Assembly (NCBI GenBank): GCA_002794785.1
Contig: NBBA01000017.1
Coordinates: 806,001-870,000, forward strand
Source: Coniferiporia sulphurascens
Taxonomy: Eukaryota > Basidiomycota > Agaricomycetes > Hymenochaetales > Hymenochaetaceae
Direction: 5' to 3'
Length of the DNA stretch: 64,000 nucleotides
In this document: in pieces, positions 1 to 10,776 of the stretch
Layout of the letters: the number at the start of each line of letters is the position of its first letter
How positions within the stretch are numbered: the first letter of the stretch is position 1
The notes under the pieces: generated by a model
What the model was told of the DNA's origin: nothing
Databases searched by the model: none
Seen by the model: only the letters and a program-made list of their open reading frames with translations
Program-made: the position numbers and the translations under genes

Positions 1-235
1 CAATAGATGGGGATGGTGCAAGCCGGAGGGCGTCTGGAGACGATGCCGGGAGTCCTGGGTCGATTTGGGCAGGGGTGGGGGTCGTGCCGTGCAGAGCAGC
101 AGCGACGTTGCCAGCGGCCACCCAATTGGTGGCGGTCCTGGTGGCCCTGTCCGCATCGGCACTGGCCAATGAGGGAGGTGGGAGGGGTGGTCAAGTCAAA
201 CATAGAGCATTCCTGTATCCACTGGGGTTCGACAT
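1..235 (-). pseudogene. LINE ORF1 (gag-like), N-terminal fragment
   Basis: Start of the gag-like ORF1. It begins MSNPSGYRNAL, like the ORF1 copies at 35758 and 62914 (minus strand). Codon 15 is TGA (191-193) where the intact copy has CGA. Neighbouring codons TGT and TTG replace CGT and TCG, so three CpG transitions fall within five codons. The rest of the N-terminal Pro/Ala-rich region can be followed to the window edge. It is not functional. ORF1 proteins of this class bind the element RNA. Confidence 0.85.
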
Positions 236-293
236 GGGGGAGTTTTAGCTGCCCACACTAGTCAATGGTGGTGGTTACTGGTCAAGAAGGATG
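1..293 (-). mobile_element. LINE subfamily A, 5' end (runs off window)
   Basis: Minus-strand 5' end of a subfamily A non-LTR retrotransposon. The tip (complement of 283-293) reads CATCCTTCTTG. A 58-nt leader ends at the ORF1 ATG at 235, the same spacing as in the other copies with a 5' end. The element sits in the RNase H/C-terminal part of an older minus-strand LINE segment that resumes at 294. Its 3' part and the second target-site copy lie outside the window. Confidence 0.88.
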
Positions 294-793
294 GTGTCTG
301 TGTTGGTAGGCTGAGTCAAAGCTCAGCCAGTAGCCCCCATAGGGACCGGCACGACAGAGGACCTGCGCCACCGCAGTAAGCTCCGAGCAGGGGTGGTCAA
401 CTGAGATAGTGACTAGCTTTCTCGGTTGTCTGGTGGGGGGCCCCGTCACTGCTAAGTACTTGTCAGCCAGAATTAAGAGTGCCCTTGCGGGACTCAAGCA
501 ACACGTGTACCTTCCTTGGGATATGCAGCCGACCAAAACTGCTCCTGCTGTCCTCTATGACATATGGGCACTATATTGGAACACTAGGGTAAGGTGTGCC
601 GCACTAGGAGGCCACCCTGGGTGAAGGTTGCGGCGCCATAGGCACTACTCCACCCATATGGAATGACCCCCCTACCCTACACATTCCCTCCCCAACCATA
701 GAGGTCCTGTAGAGTACCACTGCGCTTCTGGGAATCAACTTAAGCCCATAGTGGGAATTACCCCCACACGAACCGACAGAGGATTTAGTCCTC

Positions 794-831
<38 letters not shown>

Positions 832-1978
832 CTGCAGTATTACATAATTACAAGCTGCCCCCCCAAAGGGGGGCCCTAACTACATAACAACAGAGGTGCC
901 TGTCATTGTGCATCGCACAAAACTGGGTGGGGGCTCTGCTCCCTGAGGGGTGCTGAAGTGTGAAGAGCCCCTATTGGGATATAAGATGAACAAAAAGAAG
1001 GAGGGATACATATTGCTACGAACTGGTCAAATGGACGAAGGCAGGCCAAGTAAGAAGCTTAGAAGTGGTAAGGGGATGGCAAGAGCACCGGCCAAGACGT
1101 ATTCATGGGAATTCGAAAGGCAGGCTTCAAGACAGAGGAAAGGGAGGAGTCATACCTGATAGCTCCAAGAGGGCCGGGTCCGAGTCCTGGGTTCTGGGTC
1201 CGAGCATACAACGCATGTAATCCCTAAGGAGGTCCAGGTCCATGTCTTCGTCAGTGGGGTGGCCGTCCAGGTCCATCGCAGCAAATGCTAGCCTGATGGC
1301 GCCTGTGGCACGGTCGGAGAGGCGGTTTAGGTGTCCCGTTAGCTTAAGCCAGCGGTGCAAAACTGGGAGGCAGTGTTCGTCAGCCCACTCAGAGTGGTGG
1401 ACTGGGAGGGGGTCTCGAGGTGGCCAGACACGTCGTATCCACAAGTGGAAGGTGCTACAGCCGCCGAGGATGTGGGCGGTCGACTGTGCGGGCCAGGGTG
1501 GGTGGTTATGCCATCAGCAGTGCGAAATCAGGCCATGTCTGTGCCGGTAGGATGAGTAAAAACTCAGCCAGTAACCCCCATAGGGACTGGTGCAGCAGAG
1601 GACTTGCGCTACTATGGATAGCTCGCTGCGGGGGTGGTTGACTGAGTGCATGAGTAGCTTCTGGGGTCATCGTGATGGGAGGCCGTGTACCGCTAGGTAT
1701 TTGTCTGCGGTTGAGGCGAGGGGGTGGGCAAGCGAGAGAGTCCACTGGTCCATGAGGGTGCGGATGGCGACTTCTTTTAGTGCGGAGATAGAGGGCTTTA
1801 AGTCGGAGGGGGGAGCTCAGTTGCCAGTTTTGCTTCCGTGTCAGCCCATTCATTTCCGGGGATGTCCGAGTGACCGGGGCACCACATGAAGTGAACGGTG
1901 AGCTGGGGGTACGAGTCTAGCAGAGTTTCCACGCCCGCCTTCCATATGTGGAGGAGGTGGGCACCTGGGGCAGCAGTG

Positions 1979-4679
1979 CCCCGCCCATACTCCTCACGGA
2001 GCTCATGGGGGCACTGTCTGACACCTCCAACTTGTCGGCTCCGGGCCTCTCAGGGATCGGCTACTGCCCACTAAAATGGGTGGTAGATGCATACCCTGCC
2101 GAGATCCTTACCCTTTTCAACGACTGCCTACACATGGGGCACCACCCTAAGTGCTGGCGGGCGGCAAAAGTAGTAATGCTACGGAAGCCTAACAAGAAGG
2201 ACCCCTTCTCACCAAGATCTTATCAGCCCATCACCCTTGAGGAGACCCTAGGGAAACACCTCGAAAAGGTAATAGCTAACTGGCTCCAGTTCCTCGCTAA
2301 CACAAGGGATTGGCTGCCACCCAACCAGTACAGGGGGCGTCAGGGACACTCAGTCTACAACGCTGCCCAACACCTTTTACAGATTGTAGAGTGTGCCCAT
2401 GCAGAGGGCTGTGTATGTTCGGTCCTAGCAGTCGACATACAGGGGTTCTTCGACTCAGTACACCCACAGCTCCTCCACCGACAACTGCTGGACCTCCAGT
2501 GCCCGCCCGACATGGCAGACTGGTGTTTGTCCTTCATGATGGACTGGCAGGTCGCCATCGCTTTCAACGGCACCACCCTCCCAACCGCCCAGAAACCCGA
2601 CCTCGGCACCCCCCAGGGGTCACCAGTATCCCCTATCCTCTCAACCATATTCATGGGCATGGTCCTCCAGAAATTTCACCAAACCGGCACCACCGCCCTC
2701 GCGTATGTGGATGACCACCTCCTCATGTGCATCGGACCCAGCATGGCATCCAACTGCCAGCAACTGTCCAATGCCTATCACCAACCAACGCTCACTTTGG
2801 CGACATTGGTCTCAACATTGAGGCTGCCAAGACCAAGTGCCTACACTTCCACCCACCCCGGCGCTGATCACCAGCATACACCAACTGGGACACCGCCGGG
2901 GTTCAAGTCGACCCCACCACCCTCGTCTGACCCTCTATCCTGCTCCGATGGCTCGGGATCTGGTGGGACCCTGCCCTCACCTTCAAGGCCCATGTTGAGC
3001 GAATGTGTTCCAAAGGCCTCTCCACCCTCGCCGCCCTCCACATCCTCAGCAACACCGAACACAGCATTTCGGCCCTTCTCCTATGTTGCCTATATATCGC
3101 CTGTGTCCACTCGGTACTCACATGGGGCGTGCCGGTTTGGTACCATGGCCAGTGCCAAAAAACTTTAGTAAGCCACCTGCAGGCTGTGCAAAACACAGCA
3201 TGCAGATGGATCCTCAGCATCTACAAAGGCACCTCCCCTTTTTCCACAAACTTCCTTTGTTCCCTTCCCCCCCTTTCTTATTATTTTGAATATGCTAAGA
3301 CTCTCCATTCTCTTTGCCTATGGCGCACCCCGCACTCCATTGGTAGAAAACATTTTTATAAAACAGTAACTAACTGCCCCTTTTCCACTTCTCTGCAGGT
3401 CCGGGTCCCTCGGGTTCAACTGGTCCCTGCATACACTCATCCCCCGTGGATGGACCCTCTGGCATTTACAAATGGTCGAGTTTCGTTTGCCTCTCCTATC
3501 ACTCCGGTCAGCAAAGACACCTGTGAGGAATTCATGGAAGCCGCACCCTCCCTGAGCACCCTCCCCCACCTCCAGGTCTTCACTGATGGCTCCCGCATGG
3601 GCACGAAGTCTGGATCAGCAGTCTGCGCCATGCAGGGCATCACCCACCTCAAATCGCGCTGACTAGCCTCCCCCACTTGTGCCACTGCCACGGACATGGA
3701 AATTTTCTCCCTCACCTCCGCTCCGACATGGGCTGCACACCACCTCTGGGAACTACTGCCTGTCGCATCAGACATCTTCTTTTTGTCTGATTCGCTGACA
3801 GCCCTCCACCTTATCCATACACGGGCGCTGGCCCCAGGTGCCCATCTCCTTCACCAATGGAAGGCTGGGGTCCAGACCCTCTTGGACTCGTATCCGGATC
3901 TCTCCATTCACTTCGTCTGGTGCCCGGGTCACTCGGACATCCCCGGGAATGAATGGGCCAACAGTGAGGCCAAGTTTGCCACAAACCTACCCCCATCTTC
4001 CCTCACACCCTCCACCTCCGCACTGAAAGAGGCTGCCATTGACACTTTGATGGAACAATGGTCACTCTCACTCGCCCGCCCTCTAGCCTCGACTGCTGAC
4101 AAGTATCTTGCTGTCAATGGGGCCCCCTCCTGCCGACCCCATAAGCTATTAATGCACTCAGTCGACCACCCATGAAAAGAGCTCGCAGCGGTTGCCCAGA
4201 TCCTCTGTCGTGCCGGTCCCTACAGGGGTTACTGGCTGAGCTTCAACTCAGTCTACCGATGCAGACATGGTCTGATCTCACACTGCCGATGGCACAACCA
4301 CCCCCCCTGGCCTGCTCAATCCACCACCCATGTTCTGGGCAGCTGCCGTACTTTCCGGCCATGGATCCATAAGGTCTGGCCACCATGTGACCCCCTCCCG
4401 ACCCACCACACTGAGTGGGCCGACGAAAACCGCCTCCAGGCTCTGCATTGCTGGCTAAAGCTGACAGGACACATGACCCACCTCTCTGACCGCACCTCTG
4501 CTACCATCCGTTTGGCCTTCGCCATGATGGAGCTGGAGGGACACCCAACCAACAATGATATGGACCTGGACCTCCTCCAGGATTACATGAGTTGTATGCT
4601 TGGACCCCGTTCCCAGGACCCGGACCCGGCTCTCTTGGAGCTTTCAGGTACGCTTCCTCCTCTTCCCTCTACTCTGTGA
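1979..4679 (+). pseudogene. LINE ORF2 (RT, RNase H, C-terminus), broken
   Basis: RT domain up to YVDDHLLMCIG (about 2703-2735) is open. The catalytic YVDD is intact and fingers KPNKKDPFSPRSYQPI and FFDSVHP are clear. A small deletion near 2790 shifts the frame. RNase H follows from about 3570 (FTDGSRMGTKSGS, then EIFSL, then SDSLTALHL, then PGNEWANSEAK). The conserved C-terminus ends LPPLPSTL-stop at 4679. TGA replaces CGA at 3660-3662 and 4173-4175. No endonuclease, because of 5' truncation. Confidence 0.87.
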
Positions 4680-4829
4680 CCACCTTTCAGACTCTCCCTT
4701 GTATGTCCTGGCTGGCGCTCTCACCCTCCCTTTCCAATTCTAAGTTACCCCCATTACCTGCCCTCATCCGCTTGGTTTGGTTGTAGTGATATGTATTCCT
4801 CTCTCCTTCTCCTCCTCTTCTTCTAAATA

Positions 4830-4871
4830 GGGGCCCTTCCCACCTTGGCACCCTTTGGGGAGCAGGGCCCC
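4830..4871 (+). other. LINE 3' UTR hairpin 1 (covarying stem)
   Basis: GGGGCCCT at 4830-4837 pairs with AGGGCCCC at 4864-4871. The equivalent stem in other copies is GGGGCTCT/AGAGCCCC (19354-19361/19388-19395), GGGACCC/GGGTCCC (23379-23385/23414-23420) and GGGCGCGT/ACGCGCCC (43140-43147/43173-43180). Both arms change together, so the paired RNA form is probably conserved. A role in recognition of the RNA 3' end by the RT is inferred from other LINEs with 3' stem-loops. Confidence 0.75.
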
Positions 4872-4927
4872 CGCCCAGTTTTGTGCGTTGTGCGATGACG
4901 GGCACCTCTGTTGTTATGTAGTTAGGG

Positions 4928-4944
4928 CCCCCCCTTCAGGGGGG
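4928..4944 (+). other. LINE 3' UTR hairpin 2 (CCCCCC-TTCR-GGGGGG)
   Basis: A short perfect stem with a TTCA loop (TTCG in many other copies, the UUCG tetraloop class). It lies about 40 nt before the tail. Nearly every 3' end in the window has it. Subfamily C has a different but still self-complementary version (GGCCCC-TCT-GGGGCC near 43237). Confidence 0.7.
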
Positions 4945-6173
4945 CAGCTTGTAATTAGGTAATACTGCAGGAATAATTTTTAAAAAAAAAAAAAAAAAAA
5001 CCTGGGGCAGCAGCCCAGGTGCGGAGGAGGTGTAGTGCAGTCAGTGAATCAGACAAGAAGAAGACATCTGATGCAACATGCAGTTGGGCGGGAAGGCAGC
5101 GCACGGCCCAGCCTGGTGCCATAGCAAGGGAGAATTCCTCGGCATCCATGGCGGTGGTGCATGTGGGGGACTCCAGTCGACGTAACCAGAGGCGGGTAGG
5201 GCCTAGCATTGCGCAAATGGAGGAGCCTGACTTGTCGTCGATGTGTGATCCATCTGTGAATACTTGGACATGGGGGGTGGAGCCTAGGGCTCGGGCGGCA
5301 CGCACGAATTGTTTGCAGGTGTCGGCACTGACCGGAGTGGGTGGAGTGGTGAAGTGGACTCAGCCATTGGTGAAGGCCAGGGGGTCCGTCCATGGGGGAT
5401 GCGTGTATGCAGGGACTTGCTGAACCCAGGGGGCTCGGACCTGCAGAGAAAGGGAAAAAGGTCTGTTAGCTATGTTTTTAAATAATTTGCAGCCAATAGA
5501 GTGGGGGGTGCGCCAAAGGCGCAGAGCATGGGTAGTCTTTATATATTCAAAATAGAAAGAGAGAGGGGGAATGGAACAAAGGAAATTGGTGGAGTGGGGG
5601 GAGGCGCCCTTAAAGATGCCTAGGGTCCAGTGACAGGCCGTATTTTGTACGGTCTGAAGGCAGTTTACCAGTGTTTTTTGGCAGCGGCCATGGAACCAGA
5701 CTGGTGCTCCCCAGGAGAGGACAGAGCGGATGCAGGAGGTATAGAGGCGGCAAAGGAGGAGGGCCGAGATGCTGCATTGGGTATTGCCCAGGATGCAGAG
5801 GGTGGCGAGTGTAGAGAGCCCCTTAGAGCGCATGCGCTCCATGTGGGGCTTGAAGGAGAGGCCCGGATCCCACCATATCCCCAGCCACTGAAGTGGGATT
5901 GAGGGGCGGATCAGGGTGTTTGGGTTGACCTGTATACCGGTGGTGTCCCAGCTGTCATAGCCGGTGCGTTGCCGCAGTGGATGGAAGTGGAGGCACTCTG
6001 TCTTCACAGCTTCAATGTTGAGACCGATGGTGCTGAAGAGGGTGTCTAGTTGTTGGTATGCGCAGGCGAGGGCGCGGCAGTTGGATGCCACTGAGGGACC
6101 TACGCAGATTAGTAGATGGTCATCGACATATGCCAGAGCTGTGGTGCCGGCTTGGTGGAAGCACCAGAGGACC

Positions 6174-6426
6174 TATTAAATAAATATAATGAACGATATA
6201 ATTATAGTACGTGGTCATATGAACAACCATCTTACTAAGTGAACGATAACGCAATGATAACGCCATACGATAGGAGCTATGATAGTTATAGTATACATAG
6301 CTCACAGTAGATGTATATAAGGAGAGCTGGTCTCTACCATGAAATACATCGGTTTATGCTGATAACCCACCTTGTCTGAACTTCACCACTGCACCTCATC
6401 ATCTACCACAACGTGCGTAGGTTTTA
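6174..6426. mobile_element. Unclassified 253-bp AT-rich insertion
   Basis: It interrupts the RT of the minus-strand LINE. AGAGGACC precedes it (6166-6173) and follows it (6427-6434), an 8-bp apparent target duplication (5-7 bp cannot be excluded). It is much more AT-rich than its surroundings, has no coding capacity, and contains TATATAAGGAG near 6313. It has no TG...CA ends and only a weak terminal similarity (TATTAAA / TTTTA). It could be a small non-autonomous DNA transposon or an unusual solo LTR. Only one copy is present here. Confidence 0.6.
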
Positions 6427-7751
6427 AGAGGACCACACCTGTGAATATCATCAACAAGATGGGGGAGACTGGTGATCCTTGTGGGGTGCCCAGGTCGGGT
6501 TTTGGGGTGGTGGGGAGGGTGGTGCCATCGAAGGCTATGGCAACCTGCCGATCCATCATGAAAGACAAGCACCAGTTGGCCATGTTGGGGGCACAACCGA
6601 GGTCTAACAATTGTCAGTGGAGGAGATGGGGGTGCACTGAGTCGAAGAAGCCCTGAATGTCGACTGCAAGGACCGAACAGATGAGGCCCTCGGAGTGGGC
6701 GCATTCCGCAATCTGTAGAAGGTGTTGGGCGGCGTCGTAGACCGAATGGCCTTGACACCCCCCATACTGGTTAGGTGGCAACCAGTCCTGTGTGTTCATG
6801 AGGTACTGGAGCCGGTTAGCTATTATCTTTTCGAGGAGTTTCCCTAAGGTCTCCTTGAGGGTTATGGGCCGGTATGAGCGCAGTGAGAATGGGTCTTTCT
6901 TGTTAGGCTTCCATAGCATCACCACCTTTGCCACCCACCAGCACTCAGGGTGGTGCCCTTGGTGCAGACAGTCGTTGAAAAGTGAGAGAATCTCATCAGG
7001 GTAGGCTTCGACCACCCATTTCAGGGGTCGGTAGCCTATTCCTGAGAGGCCCAGAGCTGACAAGTTAGAGGTGTCGGACAGTGCCCCTGTAAGCTCTGTG
7101 AGGAGTATGGGTGGGGCAGCTGGGTGGGGTGGTGGCGGCAGGGTGTTGGCCGCTGCCAGGGGGATTTAGTCCTCTGGAGCCACTGAGGGGAACTCTCCCA
7201 CAGCACTACAGCCCAAGACACTACACTTCAGCATGCTGGGATGCCGACACACACTCCATGCAGGCCCTTTCCCATGCCCTGGCATGTGCTTCAGAAACAG
7301 CCATTACAGCCAGAATACTCAGGAACCAAGGTCATGGGACAAGCGCCCAGTCAACCCCCGGCCCCCGCTTCTGGATCCATGGTCGTACCAAGATCTCCGT
7401 CTCACATACCCGACCCTGGTGGCAAAGCTGTCCCAGGGAGTAGAGGATACTAACCACCTCAAGGGGGTCCAACCCACCCAAGAGGCCCATAGTGCCCTGT
7501 CGCTTTTCAGCATCGGGTGGTTCTTACTGCCATGCCATGTGTTATGAGCCCCCTATCTCCTTTTAGCACAAAGTGCTGTCATCAGAGACCCTTTCGGGAA
7601 TTTGGGGGGGCAGTTTTTGATTTGTCATGCCAGGGACAATGTGGGCCCTGAGGTACCCAGGAGGGCATTGCTCAGCACCCAAAGGTGTGATCTGGGTTGC
7701 CCCAAACCAAGATCTCCCAACCAAAGTCACCCACTGCGAGGCAGGGGGTTT

Positions 7752-10700
7752 TTTTTTTTTTTTTTTTAAAAAAAATTATTCCTGCAGTATTACATAATTA
7801 CAAGCTGCCCCCCTGAAGGGGGGGCCCTAACTACATAACAACAGAGGCGCCCATCATTGCACATCGCACAAAACTGGGTGGGGGCCCTGCTCCCCGAAGG
7901 GTGCCAAGGTGGGAAGGGTCCCTATTAGTAGATGAGAAGCCAGAGGGAGGAATACATATTGCTACGACGAAACCAGGCGGGTGAGGGCAGGTAAAGGGGG
8001 TAGCTTAGAATTGGAAAGGGGGGGCGAGAGCGCTGGCCAGGACATACGCAGGAGAGTCCGAAAGGCAATCACTGAGTAGAGGGAAAGGGGGGAAGCATAC
8101 CTGAAAGCTCCAAGAGAGCCGGGTCCGGGTCCTGGGGTCGGGGTCCAAGCATACAACTCATGTATCCCCTGAGGAGGTCCAAGTCCATATCTTCGTTGGT
8201 GGGGTGCCCCTCCAAATCCATTGCTGCAAAGGCCAGGCGAATGGTGGCAGAGGTGCGATCGGAGAGGCGGTTTAAGTGCCCGGTCATTTTCAGCCAGCGG
8301 CACAGAACCTGGAGATGGTTTTCGTCGGCCCACTCAGTGTGGTGGGTTGGGAGTGGGTCGCGAGTAGGCCAGACCCTTCGGATCCATGGTCGGAACGTAC
8401 GACACCCGCCCAGGACATGGGCGGTGGATTGGGTGGGCCAGGGGGGGTGGTTGTGCCATCTGCAGTGCGAGATCAGGCCGTGCCTGCGCCGGTAGACTGA
8501 GTCGAAGCTCAGCCAGTAGCCCCCGTAGGGACCGGCACGACAGAGGACCTGGGCAACTGCTGAGAGCTCCTGGTGGGGATGGTCGACCAACTGGTTGAGT
8601 AGCTTCCATGGTCGGCAGGATGGGGTGCCGTTGACAGCCAAGTACTTGTCAGCTGTCGAGGCCAGGGGACGGGCAAGAGAGAGAGACCACCATTCCATTA
8701 GGGTGTTGATGGTGGCTTCCTTCAGAGCGGAGGTGGAGGGGGCGAGGGAGGACAGGGGGAGGTTCATTGCGATCTTGGCCTCATGGTCGGCCCATTCATT
8801 CCCTGGGATGTTGGAGTGACCCGGGCACCAGATGAAATGTACGGAAAGTTCCGGATACAAGTCCAAGAGAGTCTGGACCCCAGCCTTCCATTGATGAAGG
8901 AGATGGGCGCCTGGGACTGGTGCCCATGTGTGTATAAGGTGTAGTGCCATCAGCGAATCTGACAGAAAGAAGATGTCAGATGCAACAGGCAGTAATTCCC
9001 GGAGGTGGTGTGCAGCCCATGTAAGCGTGGAGGTGAGGGAGAAAATCTCCGTGTCTGTTGCTGTGGCACATGTGGGGGAGGCAAGTCGGCGAGATTTTAG
9101 GCAGGTGAGGCCCATCATGGCGCAGACGGTGGAACCAGACTTCGTCCCCATGTGCGAGCCATCGGTGAAGACCTGGAGATGGGGGAGGGTGCTCAGGGAG
9201 TGTGCAGCCTCCACAAATTGTTCGCGGGTGTCCTTGCTAACTGGTGTGATAGGAGAGGCAAACGATACTCTGCCGTTCGTAAATGCCAGAGGGTCCATCC
9301 ACGGGGGATGAGTGTATGCAGGGACCTGTTGAACCCGAGGGACCCGGACCTGCAGAGAAGTGGAAAAGGGACGGTTAGCTATGGTTTTGTAATAATGTTT
9401 TCTACTGATGGAGTGAGGAGTGCGCCAAAGGTGCAGGGAGTGAAGGGTCTTTGCATATTCGAGATAAAAAGAAAGAGGGGGAAGGGAACAAAGGAAATTT
9501 GTGGAGAATGGAGAGGCGCCTTTATAGACGCCGAGGATCCATCTGCATGCTGTGTTTTGCACAGCCTGCAGGCGGCTTACTAAGGTTTTTTGGCACTGCC
9601 CGTGATACCAGACCGGTGCCCCCCATGTGAGGACAGAGCGGACACAGGCGATGTATAGGCGATGTAGGAGGAGGGCCGAGATGCCGCATTCGGTGTTGCC
9701 AAGGATGCGGAGGGCAGCAAGGGTGGAGAGGCCTTTGGAGCACATTCGCTCCACGTGGGCCTTGAAGGTGAGGGCAGGGTCCCACCAAATCCCCAGCCAG
9801 CGGAGGGGGATCGAGGGTCGGATGAGCGTGGTGGGGTCGACCTGAACCCTGGCTGAGTCCCAGTTGGTGTATGCTGCGGAACGGCACCGGGGTGGGTGGA
9901 AGTGTAGACACTCTGTCTTGGCAGCCTCGATGTTGAGACCGATGTCGCCAAAGAGAGCATCGAGTTGGTGGTAGGCGGCGGCAAGTTGCTGGCAGTTGGA
10001 TGCCATGCTGGGGCCAACGCACACAAGGAGGTGATCGTCGACATATGCAAGGGCAGTGGTGCCGGTTTGGTGAAAGTTCCGGAGGACCACGCCCGCAAAT
10101 ATGGTGGAGAGGATAGGGGATACCAGCGATCCCTGGGGGGTGCCAAGGTCAGGTTTCTGGGCAGTTGGGAGGGTGGTGCCATTGAAAGCGATGGCGACTT
10201 GCCGATCCGTCATGAAGGACAGGCACCAGTCCACCGTGTTGGGCGGGCACTGGAGGTCCAGCAGTTGTCAGTGGAGGAGTTGCGGGTGCACTGAGTCGAA
10301 GAAGCCCTGTATGTCGACCACGAGGACCGAGCATACCAGGCCCTCTGCGTGGGCGCATTCTGCAATCTGTAGGAGGTGTTGGGCTGCGTCATAGACTGAG
10401 TGTCCCTGACGCCCCCCATATTGGTTAGGGGGCAGCCAGTCCCTCATGTTTGCGAGGAACTGGAGCCTGTTAGCTATGATCTTTTCGAGGAGTTTCCCTA
10501 GGGTCTCCTTGAGGGTGATGGGCTGATAAGATCTCAGCAAAAACGGGTCCTTCTTGTTAGGCTTCCGCAGCATTACCACCTTTGCCACCCACCAGCACTT
10601 GGGGTGGTGCCCCATGCACAGGCAGTCATTGAAAAGGGTAAGTATCTCTTCCGGGTATGCGTCTACCACCCATTTGAGTGGGCAATAGCCGATCCCTGAG

Positions 10701-10776
10701 AGGCCTGGAGCCGACAAGTTGGAGGTGTTGGCCAGTGCCCCCATAAGCTCCATGAGGAGTATAGGCGGGGCAGCTG
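7752..10776 (-). mobile_element. LINE, 5'-truncated, minus strand
   Basis: A LINE of about 3.0 kb with its tail at 7752 and its truncated 5' end at 10776. The duplication GAGGCAGGGGGTTT at 7738-7751 and 10777-10790 lies within the 1.29-kb unit of the old chimera. Its 3' UTR keeps both hairpins. The upstream stem arm has one G-to-A change that is not compensated. Confidence 0.9.
8069..10776 (-). pseudogene. LINE ORF2 (RT, RNase H), nearly open
   Basis: Read 10776 to 8069. The 161-codon part (RT fingers to SVHPQLLH) ends in a TGA at 10268-10270. The following 721 codons are open to the natural stop at 8069. This part holds GTPQGSLVSPI, YVDDHLLVCVG (intact catalytic Asp pair), thumb, RNase H (FTDGSHMGTKSGS, DTEIFSL, SDSLMALHL, PGNEWADHEAK) and the His/Cys C-terminus. 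The single TGA comes from CGA in HRQ, and the same codon is hit in the copies at 6614 and 44108. It is one stop from a complete RT-RNase H, but has no endonuclease. Confidence 0.88.

Larger units (their letters stand above)
1977..5000 (+). mobile_element. LINE, 5'-truncated, plus strand
   Basis: A 5'-truncated LINE of about 3.0 kb. It starts in the linker before the RT (CCCGCCCATACTCCTCACGG) and ends with 3' UTR, GGAATAATT and poly(A). The duplication CCTGGGGCAGCAG flanks it exactly at 1964-1976 and 5001-5013, inside the RNase H part of the minus-strand LINE at 795-7161. Its 3' UTR carries the two family hairpins, listed separately. Confidence 0.92.
795..7161 (-). mobile_element. LINE, 5'-truncated, minus strand (split)
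   Basis: Pieces at 795-1976, 5001-6173 and 6435-7161. The (TAA)n tail complement and 3' UTR begin at 795. The 5' end is truncated in ORF2 upstream of the RT. The target duplication GGATTTAGTCCTCT is present at 781-794 and 7162-7175, inside the 1.29-kb unit. It was later hit by a plus-strand LINE at 1977-5000 (duplication CCTGGGGCAGCAG at 1964-1976/5001-5013) and by the AT-rich insert at 6174-6426. Confidence 0.88.
1127..7161 (-). pseudogene. LINE ORF2 (RT, RNase H, C-terminus), broken
   Basis: ORF2 of the LINE at 795-7161, which would supply reverse transcriptase and RNase H for target-primed reverse transcription. Read 7161 to 1127: pre-RT linker, RT fingers (KPNKKDPFSLRSYRPITLKE), the NQYGGCQGHSVYDAAQ block, FFDSVHP, GTPQGSPVSPI, thumb, RNase H (FTDGSHIDDKSGS, near 5230), and the His/Cys region and conserved C-terminus ending near 1127. 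It lacks the endonuclease through 5' truncation. Breaks include TGA for CGA at 6614-6616 (HRQ becomes H-stop-Q), several frameshifts and two insertions. It is not functional. Confidence 0.85.
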
